Shown: positions 44,015 through 54,721 of the stretch, one piece after another
Layout: the number at the start of each line of letters is the position of its first letter
How positions within the stretch are numbered: the first letter of the stretch is position 1
Assembly: GCF_002305875.1 (NCBI RefSeq)
Contig: NZ_CP022098.1
Coordinates: 5,766,001 to 5,830,000, forward strand
Length of the DNA stretch: 64,000 bases
Source of the DNA: Cystobacter fuscus
GTDB lineage: Bacteria > Myxococcota > Myxococcia > Myxococcales > Myxococcaceae
Reading direction: 5' to 3'
Made by a program: the position numbers and the translations under genes
The notes under the pieces: generated by a model
The model's input: only the letters and a program-made list of their open reading frames with translations
What the model was told of the DNA's origin: nothing
Databases searched by the model: none

Positions 44015-45943
44015 ATGGCGGATCAAATCACGGTGACGCTCCCCGACGGCAGCCAGAAGCAGGCGGCGCGGGGCACGAGCATCGCTGACTTCGTGCGTGA
44101 GGGCATTGGGGCGGGCCTGGCCAAGGCCGCGCTCTTCGCGCGGGTGAACGGCGAGGACATGGACTTGTCGCGCCGGCTCGAGTCGGACGTGAAGCTGCAG
44201 ATCTTCACCTCCAAGAGCCCCGAGGGGTTGGAGCTCATCCGGCACGACGCCGCGCACGTGGTGGCGGCGGTGGTGCAGCGGCTCTATCCCGGCACCCAGG
44301 TGACGATCGGCCCGTCCACGGAGGACGGCTTCTACTACGACTTCTTCCGCGACCGGCCCTTCACGCCCGAGGACCTGGAGAAGATCGAGGCGGAGGCCAA
44401 CAAGGAGATCGCCCAGAACCAGCCCTTCGTGCGCAGCGAGGTCTCCATGGAGGAGGCCATCCAGCTCTTCGAGGGCAAGGGCGAGAAGTTCAAGGTCGAG
44501 ATCGTCAAGGACATCGCGGCCAAGGGCGCCAAGACGCTCACGCTCTACACCCACGGCGACTGGGTGGACTTCTGTCTCGGGCCCCACGCGCCGAGCACCG
44601 GGAAGATCGGCGTCATCAAGCTCATGTCCACGAGCGGTGCCTACTGGCGCGGCGATCATCGCAACCCGATGCTCCAGCGCATCTACGGCACGGCCTTCTT
44701 CGACAAGAAGGCGCTCCAGGAGCACCTCAACCGGCTGGAGGAGGCGCGCAAGCGCGACCACCGCAAGCTGGGCAAGGAACTGGATCTCTTCCACTTCCAC
44801 CAGTTCTCGCCCGGCGGCGCCTTCTGGACCCCCAAGGGCACCACCCTCTACAACACCCTGTCGGCCTTCATGCGCCGGCTGACGACCGACAACGGCTACG
44901 TGGAGATCAAGACCCCGCTGCTCTACAACAAGGGCCTGTGGGAGACGAGCGGCCACTGGGGCAAGTACAAGGAGAACATGTTCCTCGTGCTGGACAACGA
45001 GAGCGGCGAGCACGACTTCTCGCTCAAGCCGATGAACTGCCCCAGCCACCACCTGTACTACGGCTTCAAGAAGCACAGCTACCGCGACCTGCCCCTGCGC
45101 CTGCACACCCAGGACGTACTGCACCGCAACGAGGCGGCCGGCTCGCTGGGCGGCCTCACGCGCGTGCGCCAGTTCGCCCAGGACGACGCCCACATCTACT
45201 GCCGCGAGGATCAGATCCCCGACGAGGTGAAGCACTTCGTCCGCATCCTGGATCACGTCTACAAGGCCGTGGGGCTGAGCTACTCGGTGAAGTTGTCCAC
45301 GCGGCCGGAGAAGCGGCTCGGCGATGACTCGCTGTGGGATCGGGCCGAGGGCGGCCTGAAGAGCGCGCTGGAGAGCCTGGGTCTGCAGTACGAGCTCAAG
45401 CCGGGCGATGGCGCCTTCTACGGCCCGAAGATCGACTTCGACGTGTCCGACAGCATCGGCCGCAAGTGGCAGCTGGGCACCATCCAGCTCGACTACCTGG
45501 CGCCCGAGCGCTTCGATCTCACCTACGTGGGCGAGGACAACGCCGAGCACCGCCCGGTCGTGCTGCACCGCGCCATCTACGGCTCCTTCGAGCGCTTCAT
45601 CGCCATCCTCATCGAGCACTTCGCGGGGGCGTTCCCGGCGTGGCTGGCGCCCGTGCAGGTCACGCTCGTCACCGTGGCGGACCGGCAGCTCGACTACGCC
45701 CGCCAGGTGCGCGACCGGCTGCGCTCCAAGGGCTACCGGGTGGAACTGGACGAGCGGGGAATCACCCTCAACGCCAAGATCCGCGAGGGTCAGGTGCAGA
45801 AGATCCCCTTCACCCTGGTGATCGGCGACAACGAGGTGGAGGCGGGCGCGGTCTCCCCCCGCCGCTACGGCGGAGAGGACCTCAAGAGCATGAAGCTGGA
45901 GCTCTTCGAGGCCCTGCTGGAGAAGGAAGCGGCCTGGCCCTGA
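44015..45943 (+). CDS. thrS: Threonyl-tRNA synthetase
   Basis: 642 aa, the usual length. An N-terminal TGS domain ([10 protein letters not shown]), an editing domain with HDAAH and the Cys in DFCLGPH, then the class II core: MNCPSHH (zinc Cys), [19 protein letters not shown] (motif 2 region), [13 protein letters not shown] (motif 3 region), and a C-terminal anticodon-binding domain. It charges tRNA-Thr. The ATG at 44015 was chosen; the frame is open through the tRNA-Val gene but this is chance. It begins the thrS-infC-rpmI-rplT-pheS-pheT-ihfA block. Confidence 0.98.
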   Translation: MADQITVTLPDGSQKQAARGTSIADFVREGIGAGLAKAALFARVNGEDMDLSRRLESDVKLQIFTSKSPEGLELIRHDAAHVVAAVVQRLYPGTQVTIGPSTEDGFYYDFFRDRPFTPEDLEKIEAEANKEIAQNQPFVRSEVSMEEAIQLFEGKGEKFKVEIVKDIAAKGAKTLTLYTHGDWVDFCLGPHAPSTGKIGVIKLMSTSGAYWRGDHRNPMLQRIYGTAFFDKKALQEHLNRLEEARKRDHRKLGKELDLFHFHQFSPGGAFWTPKGTTLYNTLSAFMRRLTTDNGYVEIKTPLLYNKGLWETSGHWGKYKENMFLVLDNESGEHDFSLKPMNCPSHHLYYGFKKHSYRDLPLRLHTQDVLHRNEAAGSLGGLTRVRQFAQDDAHIYCREDQIPDEVKHFVRILDHVYKAVGLSYSVKLSTRPEKRLGDDSLWDRAEGGLKSALESLGLQYELKPGDGAFYGPKIDFDVSDSIGRKWQLGTIQLDYLAPERFDLTYVGEDNAEHRPVVLHRAIYGSFERFIAILIEHFAGAFPAWLAPVQVTLVTVADRQLDYARQVRDRLRSKGYRVELDERGITLNAKIREGQVQKIPFTLVIGDNEVEAGAVSPRRYGGEDLKSMKLELFEALLEKEAAWP

Positions 45944-45987
45944 TGTCCTACCTGTCCTCCCTGGAGTCCGGGACCTTCTGAGGGCCC

Positions 45988-46015
45988 TTGACTCCCGGAG
46001 GCTGGCAAGTATCTT
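45988..46015 (+). promoter_or_regulatory. Candidate promoter of infC operon
   Basis: TTGACT (45988-45993) and TATCTT (46010-46015) with a 16-nt spacer, a good sigma-70-like match in this GC-rich genome. It lies in the thrS-infC gap and would give a transcript starting about 45 nt before the ribosome site of infC. Confidence 0.55.
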
Positions 46016-46065
46016 GCCCCCCTTCCGAGGGGGGTACCTACTCCCACTAGCTGGAGGACTGTCAC

Positions 46066-46779
<714 letters not shown>

Positions 46780-46854
46780 ATGAACCCGGTGGAGGGTCTC
46801 TCGAGGCCCGCCACCTCCAGACGGACGTCGAGCGAGAAGGAAGGAAACGGCATC

Positions 46855-47064
46855 ATGCCCAAGTTGAAGACCCGGAGCAGCGCGAAGAAGCGCTTCCACG
46901 TGAAGAAGTCCGGCCAGGTGAAGTTCGCCAAGGCCTATGGCAAGCACCTGTTCACCCACGCCAAGAGCCAGAAGCTCAAGCGCGAGCACCGGGGCACGGG
47001 TCACCTCCGGGACATGGACGCCAAGAAGGTGCGTCTGGAGCTGTTCCCGTACGGGGCCAACTAG
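46855..47064 (+). CDS. rpmI: 50S ribosomal protein L35
   Basis: 69 aa, MPKLKTRSSAKKRFHV onwards, basic throughout; slightly longer than the common 64-66. AAGGAAGG precedes the ATG at 46855; the frame continues upstream to 46780 but has no ribosome site there. Second gene of the infC-rpmI-rplT operon. In several bacteria L20 represses this operon by binding the leader; a comparable target was not identified in the 75-nt gap. Confidence 0.97.
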   Translation: MPKLKTRSSAKKRFHVKKSGQVKFAKAYGKHLFTHAKSQKLKREHRGTGHLRDMDAKKVRLELFPYGAN

Positions 47065-47162
47065 TCGGCAAGCGCAGTCGCAGTCGCAGTGGCAGCAAGA
47101 GGGCCCTGACGGTGTGCGAGAGCACCGGGGGTTTTCAAACACCTCGAAGGTAGGAGTGAGTC

Positions 47163-47510
47163 ATGCGCGTCAAAAAAGGATTCAAGGCCCGTCGTCGTCG
47201 TAATCGCATTCTGAAGCTGGCCAAGGGCTACCGGGGCCGCCGCAAGAATTGCTACAAGCGGGCCAACCAGGCCGTGGAGCGCGCGCTGGATTACGCCAGC
47301 CGTGATCGCGCGCAGCGCAAGCGCAACTTCCGCTCGCTGTGGATCGTCCGCATCAACGCGGCCGCTCGCCTCACGGGCCTGTCGTACTCGCGGCTGATCT
47401 CCGGTCTGGCCAAGAACAAGATCGCCCTGGATCGCAAGGTCCTCGCCGATCTGGCCGTGGCGGATCCCGCCGGTTTTGCCGCCGTCGCCAACATCGCGAA
47501 GGCGGCCTGA
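47163..47510 (+). CDS. rplT: 50S ribosomal protein L20
   Basis: 115 aa, [20 protein letters not shown] onwards, with the long basic N-terminal helix that threads into 23S rRNA and organises early assembly. AGGAG stands 7 nt before the ATG. It ends the ribosomal-protein part; a terminator-like hairpin with ten Ts follows before pheS. Confidence 0.98.
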   Translation: MRVKKGFKARRRRNRILKLAKGYRGRRKNCYKRANQAVERALDYASRDRAQRKRNFRSLWIVRINAAARLTGLSYSRLISGLAKNKIALDRKVLADLAVADPAGFAAVANIAKAA

Positions 47511-47576
47511 GAAGAAGCGGCAGTGGCGGCGGTCCGGGGTGTTCCCGGGCCGTCCTCCGCTCCTGGAAGTGAACCG

Positions 47577-47606
47577 GGCTGCCCCTGTGGGCGGCCTTTT
47601 TTTTTT
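47577..47606 (+). terminator. Hairpin terminator or attenuator before pheS
   Basis: GGCTGCCC pairs with GGGCGGCC (8 bp, one G-T) around a 4-nt loop CTGT, followed by ten Ts (47597-47606). It is a strong intrinsic terminator only 37 nt before the pheS start. As pheS has no other promoter visible here, partial read-through (attenuation) is likely. No Phe-rich leader ORF was found. Confidence 0.85.
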
Positions 47607-47642
47607 GCCCCGGCATGAGCCCGGGGAGGAAGGCGAAGTCCG

Positions 47643-48691
<1,049 letters not shown>

Positions 48692-48692
<1 letters not shown>

Positions 48693-51103
48693 TGAAGATC
48701 TCGGTCAAGTGGCTCAAGGACTATGTGGCGCTGCCCGCGGCCGTGGAGGAGCTGGCGCGCAAGTTGACGGCGGTGGGTCTGGAGATCGAGGGCCTGGATC
48801 GCCCCGGCGAGGCCCTGCGCGGCGTCGTGGTGGCGCAGATCCAGGAGTCCGTCCAGCACCCCAACGCGGACAAGCTGTCCGTCACCAAGGTGGACCTGGG
48901 CGGCCCGGAGAAGCTCCAGGTGGTGTGCGGCGCCAAGAACTTCAAGGTCGGGGACAAGGTGCCCCTGGCCACCCTCGGCACGAAGCTGCCCAATGGCGTG
49001 GAGATCAAGCAGGCTCCGCTGCGCGGCGTGGACAGCTTCGGCATGCTCTGCTCGGCCAAGGAGCTGGGCCTGTCCGAGGAGTCCTCCGGCCTGCTCATCC
49101 TCCCGCCGGAGCTCGTGCCCGGCACGCCCATCGCCGAGGCGCTCGGGGTGGATGACGTGGTGCTGGAGGTGAACGTCACCCCCAACCGGCCCGATGCCCT
49201 GTCCCACCTGGGCGTGGCGCGCGAGGTGGCCGTGGCCACGGGCTCGCCCCTGAAGCTTCCCGAGCCCCGGCTCGCGGAGTCCGGCGAGCCCGCCTCCAGC
49301 AAGATCAAGGTGCGCATCGAGGACCCCGTGCGCTGCCCGCGCTACGCGGCCCGCGTCATCGAGAACGTGAAGATCGGCCCCTCGCCCCAGTGGCTCCAGG
49401 ACCGGCTCAAGGCGTGCGGCGTGCGCCCCATCAGCAACGTGGTGGACGTGACGAACTTCGTCCTCCTGGAGTACGGCCAGCCCCTGCACGCCTTCGACCT
49501 GGCCAAGGTGGCGGGCCAGGAGATCATCGTCCGCACCGCTCGGCCCGGCGAGAAGATGACCACGCTGGATGGCAAGCAGCGCGCGCTGGATGCCGAGGAT
49601 CTGCTCGTCTGTGACCGCGACCGGGCCCAGGCCCTGGCCGGAGTGATGGGCGGCGAGGACAGCGAGGTGAGCGCGAGCACCACCCGCGTGGTGCTGGAGT
49701 CCGCCCACTTCCAGCCCTCGAGCATCCGCCGCTCCTCCAAGCGCCATGGCCTGCACACCGAGGCCTCGCACCGCTTCGAGCGCGGGGCGGACCTGGATGC
49801 CGTCGTGCCCGCGGTGGATCGGGCCGCGGCGCTCATCGCCGAGCTGGCCGGTGGCACGGTGGCGCCGGGCCGCGTGGACGTGTACCCCCAGCCCCAGCCG
49901 CTGCGCCGGGTGTCCATGCGCTATGGCCGGGTGGAGAAGGTGCTCGGCGTGGCCATCGCCGAGGCGGACTGCCGGCGCATTCTCGGCACCCTGGGCTTCA
50001 AGGCCGTGGAGGAGGGGAGCGGGCAGACGACCTTCGAGGTGCCCCGCGCCCGCGTGGACGTGGAGCGGGAGGAGGACCTCTTCGAGGAACTCGCCCGCGT
50101 CCACGGCTACGACAACATCCCCGCGAAGCTGCCGCGCGGCCTCGCCGAGCTGGCCCCCGAGCCGCCCGCCACCGAGGCCGAGCGCCGCGCCCGTCAGGCA
50201 CTCGCCGGAGCGGGGTTGAGCGAGGTGGTGAACTACTCCTTCGTGATGCCGCGCGTGCTGGAGGCCCTCGGGGGCAAGGAGCAGCCGGTGGCGCTGCTCA
50301 ACCCGCTGAGCGTCGAGCAGTCGGTGATGCGCACGAGCCTGTTGCCCGGCCTGCTGGAGAACCTCTCACGCAGCGTGCGGCACCAGGTGGACACCGTGTT
50401 CGTGTACGAGATGGGACGGGCCTACCTGCGCGACCCCGCCGGCGGCCAGGGTCAGCAGCCGGCCGCGCGAGAGGTGCCTCGTCTGGCGGGCCTGTGCTGG
50501 GGCCTGCGTGGTGGCCGCACCTGGACCCAGAAGGACGCGAGGGCGGACTTCTACGACGCCAAGGGCGCCGTGGAGGGGGTGCTGCACGCGCTCCATGTGG
50601 ACGGAGTCCGCTTCGTCCCCGCGGAGGCCCCGGCGTACCATCCGCGCGCCTGTGCCCGGGTGGAGCTGGCCGACGGCACGGTGCTCGGCCATGTGGGCGA
50701 GCTGCACCCGCGTGTGACCAAGGCCCTGGAGCTGCCTCGGGACGTCTTCGCCTTCGAGCTGGACACGGGGCCGCTCTATGCCGCCGCCCGGCTCGTGCCC
50801 GCCTGGGGGGGCCTGCCTCGCTTCCCGGCGGTGCTGCGGGACCTGGCCGTGGTGGTGCCCCTGGAGCTGCCCAACGACGAGGTCCGTCGGGTCATCCTCG
50901 AGGTCGGCGGGCCGCTGGTGGAGGACGCGCTCGTCTTCGACGTCTACACGGGCAAGCCCATCCCCGAGGGACGCAAGAACCTGGCGTACGCCATCCGCTA
51001 CCGCTCGCCCGAGCGCACCCTCACCGACGCGGAGGTGGGCACCGCCCACCAGCGCATCATCGCCGAGGTCAACCAGCGCCTGGGCGGCGCCCTGCGCGCC
51101 TGA
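48692..51103 (+). CDS. pheT: Phenylalanyl-tRNA synthetase beta subunit
   Basis: 803 aa, full length. Domain order: N-terminal MKISVKWLKDYVALP, tRNA-binding OB domain (about 40-150, HPNADKLSVTKVDLGG), B3/B4 editing domain (about 210-380), B5 domain, the catalytic-like domain, and the C-terminal FDX-ACB anticodon-binding domain ending NQRLGGALRA. Directly coupled to pheS. Confidence 0.98.
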
Positions 51104-51136
51104 GAACGCGAAAAACCTGAGTGAAACCGGTGGGTT

Positions 51137-51159
51137 GACAGTCGTTGGGGAAGACTGTC
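51137..51159. promoter_or_regulatory. Inverted repeat GACAGTC/GACTGTC before ihfA
   Basis: A perfect 7-bp inverted repeat with a 9-nt loop, overlapping TTGACA (51135-51140), a possible -35 element. It may be an operator for ihfA (IHF autoregulation) or an RNA hairpin in a pheT-ihfA read-through transcript. Confidence 0.5.
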
Positions 51160-51205
51160 ACAGTCCGCCGGGTTCACCCCGGAAGAGGGACGCGAAGGCA
51201 CGCGC

Positions 51206-51622
51206 ATGACCAAGGCGGACATCATCGAGGGCGTCTACGAGAAGGTCGGCTTCTCCAAGAAGGAGTCGGCGGAGATCGTGGAACTCGTCTTCGACACCTT
51301 CAAGGAAACGCTCGAGCGGGGGGACAAGATCAAGATCTCGGGCTTCGGCAACTTCCAGGTGCGCCAGAAGAAGGCGCGCGTGGGCCGCAACCCGCAGACG
51401 GGCAAGGAGATCGAGATCTCGGCGCGCCGGGTGCTGACCTTCCGGCCGAGCGCGGTGCTCAAGGCGGCGCTCAACGGCGAGCAGATTCCGGAGAACCACT
51501 CCGAGCTGGACGCCGCCGAGGAGGCCGCCGCCGACGCCGCCGAGGCCGCCGGGTTGGATCCCGAGGACATGGACGAGGAGTTCGAGGGGCTCGAGCCCGT
51601 GAAGGTGTCGCGGGCGGAATGA
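51206..51622 (+). CDS. ihfA: Integration host factor alpha subunit, acid-tailed
   Basis: 138 aa. The first about 98 residues are a standard HU/IHF fold: [42 protein letters not shown] (beta arm) and [19 protein letters not shown]. An extra about 40 residues rich in Ala, Glu and Asp ([14 protein letters not shown]) follow, absent from the E. coli protein. The genome position after pheST is the same as in E. coli. It bends DNA at specific sites. The acidic tail could modulate DNA affinity or partner contacts. Confidence 0.93.
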   Translation: MTKADIIEGVYEKVGFSKKESAEIVELVFDTFKETLERGDKIKISGFGNFQVRQKKARVGRNPQTGKEIEISARRVLTFRPSAVLKAALNGEQIPENHSELDAAEEAAADAAEAAGLDPEDMDEEFEGLEPVKVSRAE

Positions 51623-51745
51623 AGGCGAAAGCCGGGTGATTTTTTCGAGGGCTGCCCGATCTCTTTCTTGACCTGAAGATGGGGTAGGGGCATAAGGCAG
51701 CCCATCTCGCCGACGCCGAAAGGCACCGCGCGGGAGACAGCACAA

Positions 51746-51822
<77 letters not shown>

Positions 51823-51824
51823 TC

Positions 51825-51875
51825 GAAGACCCTGGAGTCTGGCTTCACGGTGGACTCCAGGGTCTTCATCTTCCC
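51825..51875 (+). terminator. Hairpin between tRNA-Pro and tRNA-Asp
   Basis: A perfect 15-bp stem GAAGACCCTGGAGTC/GACTCCAGGGTCTTC with a 13-nt loop directly after tRNA-Pro, then ATCTTCCCC. Long stem but poor T-run: terminator or processing signal. Confidence 0.65.
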
Positions 51876-51896
51876 CATCGGGAAGGCAGTCGTTGT

Positions 51897-51973
<77 letters not shown>

Positions 51974-51977
51974 AAGA

Positions 51978-52015
51978 AGCCCAGCAATCCTCCGGGGTTG
52001 CTGGGCTTTTTCTTT
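51978..52015 (+). terminator. Rho-independent terminator after tRNA-Asp
   Basis: AGCCCAGCAA pairs perfectly with TTGCTGGGCT (10 bp) around a 10-nt loop, followed by TTTTCTTT. Confidence 0.92.
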
Positions 52016-52086
52016 GCCCGCGTGTGCCCTCGGCGTGCCCCTTCGGCGCTTCGGACCGGAGCGGCATGGAGCTGGCGCACAGGTGC

Positions 52087-52834
52087 TCAAGGGGTGGAGC
52101 GCCCGCCAATCTCCGGGAAGCGCTCGTAGGCCCGTTTGAGCGCGTCCAGGTGAGCGGGGTGGCGCATCGGTGAGCCTGACAACCCACCCGCCCGTCGCGG
52201 TGCGCCGTGAGCGTGACAGCAGCTCCGCGTCGCGGGCCGGGTCCGGAAAGCCGATGGCCCGTGCGGCAGCGGGCGACCAGTAGTTCAGCCACCCGAGGCG
52301 ATGCGGAATCTCTGGCGAGCGCATGGCACTGGGGGACCTGATCACCGGCAGGCCACGGGGAGGCGGCTCCAGGTCGTCTGGCCGATTCTTCGTCTGGCGT
52401 GCAATGTCCACCCCCGCGCTGAACGGCGTCGCGTGCCCCCAGAACGCGCGTGCTTCCTCCGCCACAGCCTCTAGCAAAGCCGCCGCAGCCGCGATGCCGT
52501 CCGCGGACAGAGGCACTGACACATGGAATTCAAACTGTGCCCGACCGCCAGGAGACATCCCCGCCGGTTTCCCCCATCCCATTACTCTCACTCGGAAGTT
52601 GTCATCGATGCTGCGCAGAGTCGGAAACTCCCCGCGCTTACTCTCACGGGCAACGAGTGCATCACGATCCTGTAACGGAACAAGTTGTCCCTCGTCAGAA
52701 ATCATAAGCCCGATGCACAAACCAGGAACTGCGCGTTCCATTCCATGAACAACAGCCAATGGACGGCCATCATTGACCGCAAGCGCAGGCGCGTAGACGA
52801 TCATGGTCATCTGGTCTTTTTGTGTGGCGGACAT
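52087..52834 (-). pseudogene. Immunity-type protein gene, frameshifted copy
   Basis: The translation from the ATG at 52834 (MSATQKDQMTMIVYAPALAV) parallels the intact protein at 56794-57552 over most of its length: VVHGMERAVPG, ARAFWGHATPF, SPEIPHRLGWLNYWSP and RRTATGGWVVRLTDAP. After this the copy lacks 14 nt relative to its paralog, which throws the end out of frame; the reading frame then runs on past the natural stop (52087) and into tRNA-Asp at 51932. The last 65 nt of the gene remain near-identical to the paralog in another frame. The family resembles DUF3396-type immunity proteins of contact-dependent toxins. It is placed one base after the stop of the toxin remnant, as in the intact pair. 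Confidence 0.78.
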
Positions 52835-52835
52835 T

Positions 52836-53072
52836 TCAGCACCAATCCATGAGGACGATAACGCCCTGAAGTTGCGGTTCCTCGATTTCCAGCATGGCCT
52901 TGTGAGTGGCGCTTCGCACGCCGACCTGGAAGTCAAATACCGTCTGGCGGCGAGGAGCCCTGAGCGCGTACTCCGTCAGGCTGTCAGTTCTTCGATGTGG
53001 CGTCTGTGCTCGTTCGAAAAGCTGTCGGCGGAACTTGTTGGTCTCCATGCGACCGAAGGCAACTCCAATCTT
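52836..53072 (-). pseudogene. Toxin C-terminal remnant (DUF6310-like)
   Basis: About 70-78 residues end FDFQVGVRSATHKAMLE...VIVLMDWC, matching the last stretch of the intact toxin at 57554-58561 (YNFVVGVKSTAHKIALE...VIMDWC). Upstream, the frame closes with TAA at about 53073, and the signal peptide, linker and most of the nuclease-like domain are gone. An ATG at 53048 could give a 70-aa product, but the remnant is best read as a decayed gene. The next 130 nt towards 53200 show no clear coding sequence. Confidence 0.7.
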
Positions 53073-53199
53073 TTAAGGCAATGGCCAAGGGCGGCATTGG
53101 CCTCGCCAACAATGAGCTTCAGCGCCATGACGACATCGTGATTGCGATACTTCGAATCCAGGGGGGAGTCCCACTGCCGCGGCGGGCGCCGCGCGGGGA

Positions 53200-54639
53200 T
53201 CAGGGCCGCTCGAGCCGGCGCCAGCGTCCGGCGTGCGCCGTCTCGCGCCAGGTGTCGAAGGGCTCGGGCGGCGTGCCCTCGCCGAAGACGAGCACGGTGT
53301 CGAACCACTGGCGCTGCTCCAGGGTGGCGGCGCGCACGTCGCTCACCGGCGCCTGACCGGGCAGGGCGTGCACCGGGTGGTGCCTGGCATCCGTGAAGAA
53401 GTCATGGCCCACGCCGCCCCGGGTGGCGGTGAGCCACTGCCCCAGGTGCGCCAGGTAGATGTGGCGGCTGCCCAGCACGGTGGCGCCCACCAGGGACAAG
53501 TAGCCGTTGCGCCCCGGTGGCCCACCGGCCATCACCTCGTCGAGGCCCTCCACCGCCCGGGCGAAGCGCTCGTGGAAGACGGCCGTCTCGCCCAGGGAGA
53601 ACAGGCTCAGCAGGACGAGGCCCGCGCGCAGGGCCCGGGGCAGCACGCGCCAGTCCACCATCAAGAGCGAGCACATGCCCGCGAGCACCGGCAGCCGCAC
53701 ACTCACGAGGAAGATGCCCGAGAGCGTCTTGGGGGTGACGAGGTAGAGCGCCACGAGCGCGAGGAAGGCCATGGCCGGGGCGGCGGGCTCCTCGCGCCGG
53801 CGGCGCAGCCAGTACACCCCGAAGGCGAGCGTCACCAGCAGCGGCCCCACGGCCGCGAGCCAGCCCTCGGGCTGGTACGTCTTGAAGAACCAGTTGATGT
53901 GCGAGGCGGCGTTGTACTCGGTCACCGGCCAGTCGCCGGGGGTGACGGCCCGGGTGGCCATGCTCCAGGCCTTGGGCAAGGAGAGCAGCACGGGCAGTCC
54001 CATGCTCACGGCGAGCCCCTGGATGCGCGCGCGCCACGGTCGCCCACTCAACGCCACCGCCGCCATGGCCACGCTGATCGCCGCGAACGCCACCAGGTGG
54101 GACAGGAAGGTGGCCGCCGCGAGGAGGTTCACCCAGATGAACCTCCTGGGGCTCGGAGCCTCGAGCGCCCGGACGAAGGCGGCGAGGGTGAGGAAGGCGA
54201 GGGACTGGGCGAACAGCCCGGAGAGCAGGCCGTACCAGTACGACAGGTTGAAGGCGAGGGGCAGGCCCACGAGGAGCACCGCGTCCGAGCGCCGCCAGGC
54301 GCGCACCAGGGCGAGGTGGGACACGGGGTAGAGCATCAGCGCGAGCCACAGGCCCACCCGCACGGCCACCGCGCCGTTGGTGACGATCGCCAGGGGCAAC
54401 AGCAGCCAGTAGATGAGGCCATAGCCCCACGGGAAGTGCACGCCATACACCGCGCGCACGGCGGGATCTCCCCGGAGCGCGAGCCTCAGGGTCTCCAACT
54501 GGGCGCCATGCGCGGCCAGATCCACGCAGGGCGGAGACCCCGCGACGCACCATGAGGCGAAGAGGCCCCACAGCGCGAAGAGGAGTGGAAGGTGCCAGCG
54601 CCGCGCGGAGGCAGAACCGCACGGGGGAGCAGAGAGCAT
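53200..54639 (-). CDS. Multi-pass membrane protein, GT-C-like
   Basis: 479 aa with about ten membrane helices in the first 360 residues and a C-terminal soluble part of about 120. The layout (long first periplasmic loop after helix 1 with an acidic pair in CVDLAAHGAQLETLR, then regular helix pairs) resembles GT-C glycosyltransferases that use lipid-linked sugars, but no specific family is recognised. GTG/ATG start near 54639. It lies between the two toxin-immunity cassettes and may be unrelated to them. Confidence 0.6.
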   Translation of the reverse strand: MLSAPPCGSASARRWHLPLLFALWGLFASWCVAGSPPCVDLAAHGAQLETLRLALRGDPAVRAVYGVHFPWGYGLIYWLLLPLAIVTNGAVAVRVGLWLALMLYPVSHLALVRAWRRSDAVLLVGLPLAFNLSYWYGLLSGLFAQSLAFLTLAAFVRALEAPSPRRFIWVNLLAAATFLSHLVAFAAISVAMAAVALSGRPWRARIQGLAVSMGLPVLLSLPKAWSMATRAVTPGDWPVTEYNAASHINWFFKTYQPEGWLAAVGPLLVTLAFGVYWLRRRREEPAAPAMAFLALVALYLVTPKTLSGIFLVSVRLPVLAGMCSLLMVDWRVLPRALRAGLVLLSLFSLGETAVFHERFARAVEGLDEVMAGGPPGRNGYLSLVGATVLGSRHIYLAHLGQWLTATRGGVGHDFFTDARHHPVHALPGQAPVSDVRAATLEQRQWFDTVLVFGEGTPPEPFDTWRETAHAGRWRRLERP

Positions 54640-54721
54640 GACGCCTCTTACCCGGCTTCCACGAGGCGGCGAAGTCCGAGTAGGAGGTTCCGGGGAGGCG
54701 CATGCCTCTCACGCGGGCCTG

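Noticed and set aside
52976-53308. 110-aa minus-strand frame near the toxin remnant
   Set aside because: Arg-rich shadow frame over the end of the membrane-protein gene and the remnant; no family or ribosome site.
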